From Frankiaceae bacterium (GTDB lineage Bacteria; Actinomycetota; Actinomycetes; JAVEEB01): a stretch of DNA of 6,906 nucleotides. The stretch's first letter is position 1. The number at the start of each line of letters is the position of its first letter. The stretch spans positions 1 to 6,906 of the forward strand of contig JAVEEB010000213.1 of the NCBI GenBank assembly GCA_030840665.1, in the 5' to 3' direction. Shown in pieces: positions 1 to 5,927 of this stretch. Under the pieces are notes generated by a model that ran no database searches, was not told the DNA's origin, and worked only from the letters and a program-made list of their open reading frames with translations. The position numbers were made by a program, and so were the translations under genes.

Positions 1-821
1 GCGTGTGGCCACAGGATCCGCTCGTCGAGGGGGCGGGCCGCGTCGAACACCACGTCGTAGTTGCACTCGGCGATGCGCCGCGCCACGTCGTCCGTGTGGG
101 CGCCGCCCGGGAACGTGAGCCGCGCCCGCCCGAGTGCGGTCAGGGCTTTGTGAAAGTCAGCCTGGTCGAAGCGCTCCGCCACTTGCTCCAGGAGGAAGGC
201 GGAGCTCTCCGCGTCCGCGCCCTCGTCGTGCAGCCGGTGCCGGAACAACTCCCGGCTGTAGAGCGTGGTGCGGTGCTCGCCCGCGTCGAGCCAGCGGCCC
301 GGCGGGTCGATGGTGACGGAATTGCCCGGGCCGGCGACGCCCGATCGGAATTCAAGGCTGGAGATGTGTCCCTCGCCGACCGCCCGGAGCGTGATCACGA
401 AGCGCACCTGGTCGTTCCGTAGGCCCGTCTGGTCCGGGTGCGGCACGATCGACGGGTTGAACAGCGCGGCGGCTTCCACGGAGTATTCGTTCGTGAACGA
501 CGCGCCGATCAGCAGGCGGCGTTCCTCGGAAAGGGTCATCGACTTCGGGACGCGGTGCACGACGCGCTGGTAGTGCTGCAGCCAGATCGTGCGCAGGTCC
601 CGGTGGCGGTCATTGAAGTGCGCCAGCAAATCGTCGACGGTGGCGACCACCACGTCATCGGACAGCGCGAGGATCCGGTGCAGGACGCCGGACGCCCGCG
701 ACTCGGTGTCGTGAGCCAGCTCCTGCCCGGGGACGAACAGGCGAGCGAGCACTCGGGAGATGTCCTGCGTCAGGTGCACGTCGGTGCGGGTCACGAGGTC
801 CTGCTCGAGCGTGTTCGTCAT
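1..821 (-). CDS. GH130-type glycosidase / beta-mannoside phosphorylase, C-terminus cut by window edge
   Basis: The ATG is at 821-819 and 273 residues are visible before the left edge. The conserved block at about residues 119-160 (ALFNPSIVPHPDQ, then RFVITLRAVGEGHISSLEFR) is what I recognise as the N-terminal part of the long (about 490 aa) GH130 proteins, often annotated 'glycosidase'. Known GH130 members act on beta-mannosides by phosphorolysis or, in some subgroups, hydrolysis. The family's catalytic Asp region (an ED-R type motif) is expected just after the last visible residues (DERILWPH, 266-273), so catalysis cannot be judged here. There is no signal peptide, so it is probably cytoplasmic. 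The start overlaps the upstream stop as ATGA, and only a weak AGGT-type Shine-Dalgarno is seen, suggesting translational coupling. Family assignment is fairly secure; substrate is unknown. Confidence 0.82.
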   Translation of the reverse strand, partial: MTNTLEQDLVTRTDVHLTQDISRVLARLFVPGQELAHDTESRASGVLHRILALSDDVVVATVDDLLAHFNDRHRDLRTIWLQHYQRVVHRVPKSMTLSEERRLLIGASFTNEYSVEAAALFNPSIVPHPDQTGLRNDQVRFVITLRAVGEGHISSLEFRSGVAGPGNSVTIDPPGRWLDAGEHRTTLYSRELFRHRLHDEGADAESSAFLLEQVAERFDQADFHKALTALGRARLTFPGGAHTDDVARRIAECNYDVVFDAARPLDERILWPH

Positions 822-1840
822 CGCGCGAATACCTGCAATCGTTGGGCAACTTGCATGGTCGAGAGGGCCGCGAGCGTTGACTCGGCCCCTTGATTCTCGT
901 TACGGCTTGCTCGCTCCAGGCCGTCGCAGCCACCTCCCGTGGCGACGTCGTACATGACGAGCCGGCTGTCGTTGACGCCAAGGAACCACCCGGCCGCCAG
1001 CTCGACCGCGCGAGCCCACCGCGGCTCGCCGGTAACGGCGAACGCACGCGCGAACGCGTCAGCCAGGGCGGCGACCTCGATCGGCTGCTGGTCGAAGCCG
1101 GCGCTGAGCTCCCCCGGCCCGCGGCCCGCGACGGGCGTGACCGACACGTGACCGTCGCGGGACTCGACCGCGAACAGCCACTCGAGCAGGGTGAGCCCGT
1201 CGGCGAGATGGCGAGGGTCATCGAGTGCGGCGCCGGCGGCGATGAGGACCTCAGGCAGCGCGGCGTTGGCGTACCGGAGTCGCCCCTCCGGCCAGAGCCA
1301 GGGACCCGGTGACCTCGGGCGGCCGATCCGCTCGGCCGCGTCGTCGAGGAGTTTGCGGGCGATGGCGTCGTCGGGGCGCGCCCGCAGCATCTCCGCCGCG
1401 CCGAGAGCGGCAAAGGCCATGGAACGCGAGTACGGGGAGCGCCAGGCGGCGCCGCGCCAGAAAGCCTCCCGGGCGCGGTCCCGCTGCTTGGCCGGCAGTC
1501 CGGACGCGACGGCGGCGCCGAGACCCCACAGCGCGCGACCCCAGCAGTCCTCCACCGTCGGCGCGTCCTGCCACTGGCCGTCCAGGCCGAGCCGGTTGCG
1601 GAACCGGCCGTCGGGGCCCTGCGCCTCGAGGAGAAACGCGAGGTACAGCTCGGCCAGGCCAGCGAGGTGCGGGTCCGTCGTCGGCCGTGGCTCGCGGCAC
1701 ACGACGACGAGCGCGCGAGCCACGTCGTCGACGCAGTAACCCCCGTCGCGCCGCGGCTCGATGTGGTCCGCGTGCTCGAAGAGACCGACGTCGTCGGTCA
1801 GGCGCCGCAGGTGCAGGAACGACGGTGGCGGCAGCCTCAT
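818..1840 (-). CDS. Alpha/alpha-barrel carbohydrate-active-like protein (partner domain of GT4)
   Basis: A 340-aa soluble protein without signal peptide. Tryptophan- and acid-rich blocks recur at helical-hairpin spacing: GYCVDDVAR (34-42), EDCWGRALWGLG (97-108), WPEGRLRYANAALPE (183-197), FDQQPIEVAALADA (249-262), TGGGCDGL (301-308) and NENQGAEST (314-322). This pattern resembles (alpha/alpha)6-barrel sugar enzymes such as six-hairpin glycosidases and 2-epimerases. From memory, the same sequence is found as the C-terminal half of long bacterial 'glycosyltransferase' proteins whose N-terminal half is a GT4 domain. Here it is a separate gene placed directly after a GT4 gene, joined by an ATGA overlap at 1837-1840, and its own stop overlaps the GH130 start. 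Asp38/Asp39 and Glu97/Asp98 are candidate catalytic acids, by inference only. Many databases would call it a glycosyltransferase, but no GT fold motif is visible. Reaction unknown. Confidence 0.85.
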   Translation of the reverse strand: MRLPPPSFLHLRRLTDDVGLFEHADHIEPRRDGGYCVDDVARALVVVCREPRPTTDPHLAGLAELYLAFLLEAQGPDGRFRNRLGLDGQWQDAPTVEDCWGRALWGLGAAVASGLPAKQRDRAREAFWRGAAWRSPYSRSMAFAALGAAEMLRARPDDAIARKLLDDAAERIGRPRSPGPWLWPEGRLRYANAALPEVLIAAGAALDDPRHLADGLTLLEWLFAVESRDGHVSVTPVAGRGPGELSAGFDQQPIEVAALADAFARAFAVTGEPRWARAVELAAGWFLGVNDSRLVMYDVATGGGCDGLERASRNENQGAESTLAALSTMQVAQRLQVFAR

Positions 1841-2994
1841 GAGGCTGTCACCCAGCCCGGCCGCGAGGAACGGGCCAGGGAGGCCCTCGTGGCCACGACG
1901 TCGTTCGCGAGCCGGCGGTAGCGGTCGGCGACGGCACCCCAGACCAGGTCCGGCGCTTCGCGCAGGGCCGCGTCCCCCATCGCTGCGGACAACCCCGGCT
2001 CGGTCAGCACGCGGCGGAGGGCCGAGCCGAGGGCATGGGCGTCCTTGCGCGGCACGGTCATCCCGGCGCCGCGGGCGAGCAGTTCCTGGGCGTGTGGGAA
2101 GGCGGTCGCGACAACCGGCCGGCCCGCGGCGACGGCCTCGATGAGCACGCCCGACGTCACCTGGTCCGGCGAGTCGTAGGGCAGGAGGATGACGTCGGCG
2201 GAGCCGATGATCTGAGCCAGGTCCGCCAGGCCGATGTAGCCGGCGTTCATTTCCACCAGGTCACTCACGCCCAGGGCAGCGGCACGCTCGCCGAGCGCGG
2301 ACCGATAGGCCTCGCCGTGGCGCTCGAGCACCTTGGGATGCGTCTTGCCCAGCACGAGGTAGCGCGGATTGAGGTCGCGGAGGGCGGGCAACGCGTCGAT
2401 CGCCCACTCGATGCCCTTTCCGGGTCCCAGGAGGCCCCAGGTCAAGATCACCGGCCGCGGATTGTCTTCGCGGGGTGCGGCGAGACGATGGTCGATCGCA
2501 CCGTGCGGGATGACGACGACGCTCGAAGGATCGGCGCCGTACTGATCGACGAGGCGCCGCCGCGGGGTCTCGGCCATCACGACGACCACGTCGGCGGCGG
2601 CCACGACGGCTTCGAGGATGTGCCGCTGCTGGGTGGTCGGCTCGGCGAGGACTGTGTGGAGCACGACGATCGAGGGGACCGTCAGGGATTCCAGGAGGGG
2701 TACGACGTCAGCCCCATCGGGCCCGCCGTAGATCCCGTACTCGTGCTGCACGAGCACCGCGTCGTAACTGTTGAGCACCTCGAGGGCCGCTGCGGCGCTG
2801 GCCGCCGACCCGTTGTGCAGTTCGGCCACGACCCCGCTCGTTGTCGTGTCCCCGACCGGCTCGTCGAGCACGCGCACGATGCCGACCGCAACGTTCATGG
2901 CCGTGAGTTGCTCGACCAGGGCTGCGCTGAAGGTGGCCAGGCCGCACTGCGTCGGCGGGTACGTGCTCAAGACCGCGATCGTAGGTGAAGTCAT
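1837..2994 (-). CDS. GT4-family glycosyltransferase (GT-B fold)
   Basis: A 385-aa cytoplasmic transferase. The N-terminal domain opens with STYPPTQCGLATFSAAL (10-26), the acceptor-domain start of GT4 enzymes, and carries QHEYGIYGG (83-91) and PHG (163-165). The C-terminal donor domain has TWGLLGPGKGIEWAIDAL (185-202) and LPYDSPDQVTSGVLIEAVAAG (271-291). The classical E-x7-E donor motif appears as Q278-x7-E286, so the first Glu is replaced; I believe this is normal in this subfamily. GT4 enzymes are retaining; donor and acceptor cannot be read from sequence. I chose ATG 2994 because AGAGGAGG lies 7 nt upstream and homology begins at once. The frame stays open to 3267, but that extension has no family similarity. 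It is the first gene of the trio, with its stop overlapping the next start (ATGA). Confidence 0.92.
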   Translation of the reverse strand: MTSPTIAVLSTYPPTQCGLATFSAALVEQLTAMNVAVGIVRVLDEPVGDTTTSGVVAELHNGSAASAAAALEVLNSYDAVLVQHEYGIYGGPDGADVVPLLESLTVPSIVVLHTVLAEPTTQQRHILEAVVAAADVVVVMAETPRRRLVDQYGADPSSVVVIPHGAIDHRLAAPREDNPRPVILTWGLLGPGKGIEWAIDALPALRDLNPRYLVLGKTHPKVLERHGEAYRSALGERAAALGVSDLVEMNAGYIGLADLAQIIGSADVILLPYDSPDQVTSGVLIEAVAAGRPVVATAFPHAQELLARGAGMTVPRKDAHALGSALRRVLTEPGLSAAMGDAALREAPDLVWGAVADRYRRLANDVVATRASLARSSRPGWVTAS

Positions 2995-3001
2995 GGTGGC
3001 G

Positions 3002-3009
3002 CCTCCTCT
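3002..3009 (-). promoter_or_regulatory. Strong Shine-Dalgarno of the GT4 gene
   Basis: The minus strand reads AGAGGAGG, 7 nt before the ATG at 2994-2992. It settles the start of the glycosyltransferase against the longer open frame reaching 3267, and it is one of the two strongest ribosome binding sites in the window. Confidence 0.8.
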
Positions 3010-3166
3010 GGAGTCATTTGGTGACCCCGCGCCATGCGGCGCCCAAAAACGTCGGCGACGCGCTGCCGCTAGGAGGAGACACCTTGTTCGACTCGTCCCC
3101 AGCCGACGCCCCGCGAATCGCCCCAAAGGTCCTGGGACGTCGAGGCAGTCGGCCCAACCAGTGTCC

Positions 3167-3172
3167 AAGTTA
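3167..3172 (-). promoter_or_regulatory. Possible -10 box for the GT4-barrel-GH130 operon
   Basis: The minus strand reads TAACTT, matching the actinobacterial -10 pattern TANNNT, within the most AT-rich stretch of the window. No convincing -35 is seen. Transcription would start near 3160 and give a leader of about 165 nt. The dyad at 3169-3189 overlaps it. This is the best candidate, but it rests on a hexamer match and base composition only. Confidence 0.3.
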
Positions 3173-3189
3173 ACACGTTTTGTCATAAC
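3169..3189. promoter_or_regulatory. 21-bp inverted repeat, putative operator
   Basis: The pattern is GTTA-nn-AC-nnnnn-GT-nn-TAAC, with 6 of 8 positions matching in each arm around a centre at 3179. It overlaps the possible -10 box of the sugar trio, where a repressor would block transcription. The regulator is unknown, and no regulator gene lies in the window. Confidence 0.35.
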
Positions 3190-3314
3190 TCCCGGCGGGC
3201 GAATCGACGCTGCTGGGGCGCGCGGGCCCCCTGGTGAGGCGCCCGAGATCGCTGCCGTTCGGCTCAACCCGATGACGCCGCTCGTCAGTGTTCTGCGCCT
3301 GTGGTGCGGCCGAA

Positions 3315-3491
3315 ATGGGGGGCATGGAAGCTCATCGACCGGGCGTCAGCGCACTGGTGGCGTCGCTCGTCGCCCGGGTTTCGCGGCACCCGTCGGGGGC
3401 TCCTAGCCGGTTCTGCCCGCGGCCGGACTGCCCGGCGTGCGCCGCCCCGAAAGCCCATAGCTCGTGGCGCTCGGAGCAGGGCAGGGCCTGA
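3315..3491 (+). CDS. Doubtful small Cys-rich ORF
   Basis: The frame is open from a GTG at 3288; ATG codons at 3315 and 3324 are alternative starts, and a G-run (GGGGGG) lies directly before the 3324 ATG. From 3324 it would encode 55 aa, with about four fifths of third positions G or C, roughly as in real genes here. Near the C-terminus is CPRPDCPAC, a C-x4-C-x2-C cluster that could bind a metal or be chance. It ends 19 nt before the GTG of the next plus-strand gene. I do not recognise a family, and high GC alone produces such open frames. I list it because it is the only ORF in the long intergenic region with gene-like codon bias. Confidence 0.18.
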   Translation: MGGMEAHRPGVSALVASLVARVSRHPSGAPSRFCPRPDCPACAAPKAHSSWRSEQGRA

Positions 3492-3497
3492 GCCCGC

Positions 3498-3503
3498 TAT
3501 CGT
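3498..3503 (+). promoter_or_regulatory. -10 hexamer for leaderless start at 3511
   Basis: TATCGT fits TANNNT and is followed by a 7-nt spacer and then the GTG start codon. Transcription would begin at or next to the start codon, giving a leaderless mRNA. No Shine-Dalgarno is present before the GTG, which agrees. No clear -35 is seen. Confidence 0.5.
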
Positions 3504-3510
3504 TCGGCCT

Positions 3511-3948
3511 GTGAGCGCCGTGGCCGATGCGCTGGAACGTGAGGTGCGCGGTCTGCGCCGTCGCCTGCGCGAGGCGCCGATGCACTGGTTCGCCGCCGCA
3601 GCGCCGCCCTTCGCGACGCGCGATGACGCGGCCTTTCACGTCGTACGACGAATTGCTGGTGACGCCTTTGCGTGCGAGTTCCCCGGACGGTTGATGCCGC
3701 CCGTGCCGCGGTTGCCCGCCCTCGCCCTGGCAGATCAACTCGATGTCGTCGCGCACGATCTGCTGGCGTTCGTGGACGGCAACGACGCGCTCGCCGGGCT
3801 CCTGCTGGCGGAACTGCTGCTGCACCGGTGGCACATCGATGGCTCCGCGCCGGGGCCGGCGTCCTCCGCGCTCGCCGCGACTCTCACGGGCGAGAGCGAC
3901 CTCGCGGGCTGGCAACGACTGTGTGACCTGAGCGGGCCGACGGGCTGA
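3511..3948 (+). CDS. Hypothetical protein, 145 aa, actinobacterial type
   Basis: The only convincing plus-strand gene. I chose GTG 3511 because sequence resembling a folded protein begins there (SAVADALEREVRGLRRRLRE, a basic amphipathic helix at about residues 2-21) and a -10 box lies 7 nt upstream. The frame is open back to 3301, but the added part is an Arg/Pro-rich low-quality sequence. The middle has LPALALADQLDVVAHDLLAF (69-88), followed by a Leu-rich helix (LAGLLLAELLLHRW). No membrane segment, signal peptide or catalytic motif is evident; it looks like a small helical cytoplasmic protein. I do not recognise the family firmly. It stands alone between two minus-strand clusters, and its stop abuts the stop of the converging gene with no gap. 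Confidence 0.75.
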   Translation: MSAVADALEREVRGLRRRLREAPMHWFAAAAPPFATRDDAAFHVVRRIAGDAFACEFPGRLMPPVPRLPALALADQLDVVAHDLLAFVDGNDALAGLLLAELLLHRWHIDGSAPGPASSALAATLTGESDLAGWQRLCDLSGPTG

Positions 3949-4302
3949 TCAGCCCTGAATCTGCGACGGGTGCTCGCGGGCGAACCGAATGAAGCGGCCG
4001 GTGAGGTAGACGGCGGCCGGGATCAGGACGACCTCGAGCACCAGGAGCATCAGGCCCTGCCTGACGACCGCGGGCCCCCACTCCCGGAAGCCGTCGCTGC
4101 CCGCGCAGTCCGCCTGGCCCTTGGCGAGCCACTTGTCGCAGATCGCGTGCTTGCTCGCCCCGACCCACGCGGCGTCGAAGAGAATCGCCAGGCCGACGAG
4201 GGCGGCGAACACGACAGCCATGATCGCTTCGACGGACACCGGCGGTTCGGGGGAAGCGGGCGCGGGTGGCGGCGTCTCGTCGTACCCGATCTCAGACGTC
4301 AT
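3949..4302 (-). CDS. Two-helix membrane protein with a Cys pair
   Basis: A 117-aa protein with an acidic, Pro-rich N-terminus (PPPAPASPEPP, 11-21), a first membrane helix at about 25-47, a loop of about 34 residues and a second helix at about 82-102. It ends in a basic tail (TGRFIRFAREHP). The positive tail places both termini inside, so the loop with Cys55 and Cys66 would lie outside and could form a disulfide. I chose ATG 4302 because the longer open frame upstream (to 4395) lies inside the SGNH hydrolase gene in another frame. The start overlaps that gene's end by 11 bp, suggesting coupling; the Shine-Dalgarno is poor. It is the last gene of the membrane cluster. Family not recognised, function unknown. 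Confidence 0.75.
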   Translation of the reverse strand: MTSEIGYDETPPPAPASPEPPVSVEAIMAVVFAALVGLAILFDAAWVGASKHAICDKWLAKGQADCAGSDGFREWGPAVVRQGLMLLVLEVVLIPAAVYLTGRFIRFAREHPSQIQG

Positions 4303-5065
4303 GGGTTTCCCGTCGCGTCGCAACAGCCGCACGTACCGACGGCAACAGAACCTCGGCCCACACGCCGTACCCGCGGCCGCCGGGGTGGAAGGCATCCCCG
4401 GACAGCAGGGTGGGGTCCCGGTGGAAGTGTGGACCGGCGAGCGCGGCCAGGTCGACGGCGGCGAAACCGAGGCGCTCGGCGGCGTCGGCCTGTGCGCGGC
4501 CGATGAGGCGCCCCTGCCAGGCGATCAGCTGGCGCAGCGGCGGCAGGAATCCGCGGACCGACATGTCAGGGCAGGTGCCGACGACCGTCGGGACGCCGGC
4601 GGCGCGCAGCCGGGTCAGGGCCAAGCTCAGGTGGCGGGCGGCGAGCGGGGGCGGGGTGGCGTGGGTCGCGTCGTTGGCGCCGATGAGGATGACGACGACG
4701 TCGGGCCGCAGCAGCAACGCTCGCGAGATCTGTGGGGCAAGGTCGGAGCACCGCGACCCGCTCACGCCGACGCAGCGCACCTGCACCCGGTTGCGGTCCG
4801 AGAGCGCCTGGGCGAGGTGGGCGCCGACGGTGTCGTTGCGGCGGTCAGCGCCGACGCCGGCGGCGGTCGAGTCACCCGCGATGACGAGCCGCAGCGGCGG
4901 CAGGCCTTCCGCGCCGTACTCGCCCTCGACGGGTGGCGCGGAGTCCGGGCCGAGGTAGTGCGCCCGGCTCGCGATGACCGCCTCGACGAGCAGCGTCAGG
5001 CTCGTCGCAGCGAACACGCTGGAGGCGACGGCTGCGGTACGGCGCAGTGCCGAGGAAGCGGGCAT
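4292..5065 (-). CDS. SGNH/GDSL-family hydrolase, exported or membrane-anchored
   Basis: A 257-aa hydrolase, likely an esterase or acyl/acetyl-ester hydrolase. The N-terminus (LRRTAAVASS, then hydrophobic to about residue 32) is a signal peptide or anchor, which puts the catalytic domain outside the membrane. Block I is GDSTAAGVG with nucleophile Ser66, block II includes Gly103 (GVSGSRCSDL), block III is GAND with Asn131, and block V is DAFHP with Asp224 and His227. All SGNH residues are therefore present. The length fits single-domain family members; Rv1075c of M. tuberculosis is, from memory, a similar exported GDSL esterase. The ATG 5065 is preceded by a leaderless-type -10, not a Shine-Dalgarno. 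The natural substrate is unknown; a cell-wall glycan ester or lipid is plausible. Confidence 0.9.
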   Translation of the reverse strand: MPASSALRRTAAVASSVFAATSLTLLVEAVIASRAHYLGPDSAPPVEGEYGAEGLPPLRLVIAGDSTAAGVGADRRNDTVGAHLAQALSDRNRVQVRCVGVSGSRCSDLAPQISRALLLRPDVVVILIGANDATHATPPPLAARHLSLALTRLRAAGVPTVVGTCPDMSVRGFLPPLRQLIAWQGRLIGRAQADAAERLGFAAVDLAALAGPHFHRDPTLLSGDAFHPGGRGYGVWAEVLLPSVRAAVATRRETHDV

Positions 5066-5071
5066 CGAAGC

Positions 5072-5077
5072 AGGTTA
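5072..5077 (-). promoter_or_regulatory. -10 hexamer for leaderless SGNH hydrolase transcript
   Basis: The minus strand reads TAACCT, then 6 nt, then the ATG at 5065. It lies in the 27-bp gap after the small membrane protein gene. No Shine-Dalgarno is seen, so transcription probably starts at the ATG. It would let the hydrolase and the last gene be expressed apart from the upstream genes. Confidence 0.5.
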
Positions 5078-5092
5078 GCGCTGCGAAGGGCT

Positions 5093-5422
5093 CTAGAGGG
5101 ATGCGCGCACGTTCGGCACGCTCTCGCGGTCGACGGCAGCGTTGTTGCCGCGGGCCGACTGGCGGGCCGCGCTGTTGGTCAGCCACGCGTAGACGGTGGC
5201 CGCGACGGTGATGCCGCCGGCGAGCCAGGCCATCCACGGCCTGCCGAGAATGATCGAGAACGCGCCGAGGATCGAGGCGGCGATGATGACGTACACGGCG
5301 ATCCACTGGCTCACCGGCGACTTGGTGTGCCCGAACTCGCGGTGCTGGAGGTTGCTGGCACCGTTGTCGAACCGGCGGCGCTCGGGTGTCGTCGCCGCCT
5401 GCGTGCTGCTGTTCTCATCCAC
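5093..5422 (-). CDS. Small two-helix membrane protein
   Basis: A 109-aa protein starting at GTG 5422, chosen because GAGGAG lies 6 nt upstream. A polar N-terminus of about 35 residues leads to GHTKSPVSQW (31-40), then membrane helices at about 40-59 and 63-82 and a polar tail. The placement of GH-t-sP---W just before a first helix recalls a family of small actinobacterial membrane proteins with an HG-x-PAAW-type motif, but the match is partial and I do not rely on it. The neighbours are a four-helix membrane protein 51 bp upstream and an SGNH hydrolase 27 bp downstream, consistent with one membrane-related operon. Function unknown. Confidence 0.8.
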   Translation of the reverse strand: MDENSSTQAATTPERRRFDNGASNLQHREFGHTKSPVSQWIAVYVIIAASILGAFSIILGRPWMAWLAGGITVAATVYAWLTNSAARQSARGNNAAVDRESVPNVRASL

Positions 5423-5428
5423 GAACGT

Positions 5429-5434
5429 CTCCTC
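5429..5434 (-). promoter_or_regulatory. Shine-Dalgarno selecting a GTG start
   Basis: The minus strand reads GAGGAG, 6 nt before the GTG at 5422-5420. It makes the GTG the better start over the out-of-frame ATG at 5418. It contrasts with the leaderless-type neighbours on both sides. Confidence 0.65.
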
Positions 5435-5473
5435 GTCAAGCCGCTGCGAGCCATTGTGCCGGGGGCCGCCCTG

Positions 5474-5911
5474 TCAGTGCGAGCCGGGCTTCCAGACCAT
5501 GAGCCCGAGGACGACGAGGACGAGCAGGGACGCGATGCCGCCGAAGGCCGCGATCTTCCCCGCGTACGGGGTGGCGTCTTCGTCCTTTTCGAGGCGGCTG
5601 ATGGCGGTTCGCTGCCAGCGCATCACGACGACCAGCAGGACGAAGGCGGTGAAGAACAGGGCGGCACTCAGCGAGATCCAGAACTCGTCGAGCTTGTGGT
5701 CCGTGCTGGTTGCGCCCGCGAACATGCCGGTCGCGAAGACGGCGAGCCAGGCCCACCCATAGATCGTCGTGGTCCGGTGCAACCAGCGCAGCGCGCCGAG
5801 CTTGTCCGCCCCGCCCCGGATGAGCGGCGGGCTCGCGCCCACCGAGACGAGCACCGGCCCGATCACCACGAGGACGCTGAGGACGTGGACGAAGACGGCG
5901 AAGTTGCTCAT
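5474..5911 (-). CDS. Four-helix integral membrane protein, DUF2269-like
   Basis: A 145-aa protein with four predicted membrane helices (about 3-25, 48-67, 78-98, 119-141). The first helix carries His9 in VFVHVLSVLVV, a second His (His45) precedes helix 2 (LRWLHRTTTIYGWAW), and the protein ends in VWKPGSH. This layout, with a His in helix 1 and a final M-V-KP motif, resembles the DUF2269-type predicted membrane proteins. Paired His in such small bundles may bind a cofactor, but that is inference. The ATG 5911 has a leaderless-type -10 directly upstream and no Shine-Dalgarno. It follows the MFS transporter gene by 16 bp. Function unknown. Confidence 0.8.
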   Translation of the reverse strand: MSNFAVFVHVLSVLVVIGPVLVSVGASPPLIRGGADKLGALRWLHRTTTIYGWAWLAVFATGMFAGATSTDHKLDEFWISLSAALFFTAFVLLVVVMRWQRTAISRLEKDEDATPYAGKIAAFGGIASLLVLVVLGLMVWKPGSH

Positions 5912-5917
5912 GGGCGC

Positions 5918-5923
5918 AGCCTA
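5918..5923 (-). promoter_or_regulatory. -10 hexamer for leaderless DUF2269-like transcript
   Basis: The minus strand reads TAGGCT, then GCGCCC (6 nt), then ATG. It sits in the 16-bp gap after the MFS stop codon, with the same spacing as the element before the SGNH gene. No -35 is evident. Confidence 0.5.
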
Positions 5924-5927
5924 GCGA

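Larger units (their letters stand above)
2995..3510. other. Divergent intergenic region, 516 bp
   Basis: This region separates the minus-strand sugar trio from the plus-strand gene at 3511. Next to the trio it holds a Shine-Dalgarno and probably a leader of about 165 nt. Two GC hairpins are visible: GCGCC-ATGC-GGCGC at 3029-3042 and GGGGC-(6 nt)-GCCCC at 3215-3230. Neither is followed by a T-run in the right orientation for a terminator. An AT-rich island at 3167-3190 contains a dyad and a possible promoter. The segment 3315-3491 holds a doubtful small ORF, and 3498-3503 a -10 hexamer. I see no tRNA or insertion sequence. Confidence 0.7.

Noticed and set aside
2035..2988. A 317-aa plus-strand open frame
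   Set aside because: It is antisense to the GT4 gene, with low-complexity composition rich in Arg, Gly, Asp, Val and His and no recognisable motif.
3029..3042. Hairpin GCGCC-ATGC-GGCGC as a terminator
   Set aside because: No T-run follows it on either strand in the needed orientation, and it lies upstream of both flanking genes.
2995..3267. N-terminal extension of the glycosyltransferase to 3267
   Set aside because: The extension is Arg/Pro-rich with no family similarity and covers the likely promoter and dyad; a strong Shine-Dalgarno and the family's usual N-terminus support ATG 2994.
3301..3510. N-terminal extension of the plus-strand 145-aa protein
   Set aside because: Third-position bias is poor and composition is low quality; a -10 box directly precedes GTG 3511.
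3403..3915. Minus-strand 170-aa open frame opposite the 145-aa gene
   Set aside because: It is antisense to a better-supported gene, has Arg/Gln/Gly-rich composition and no motifs.
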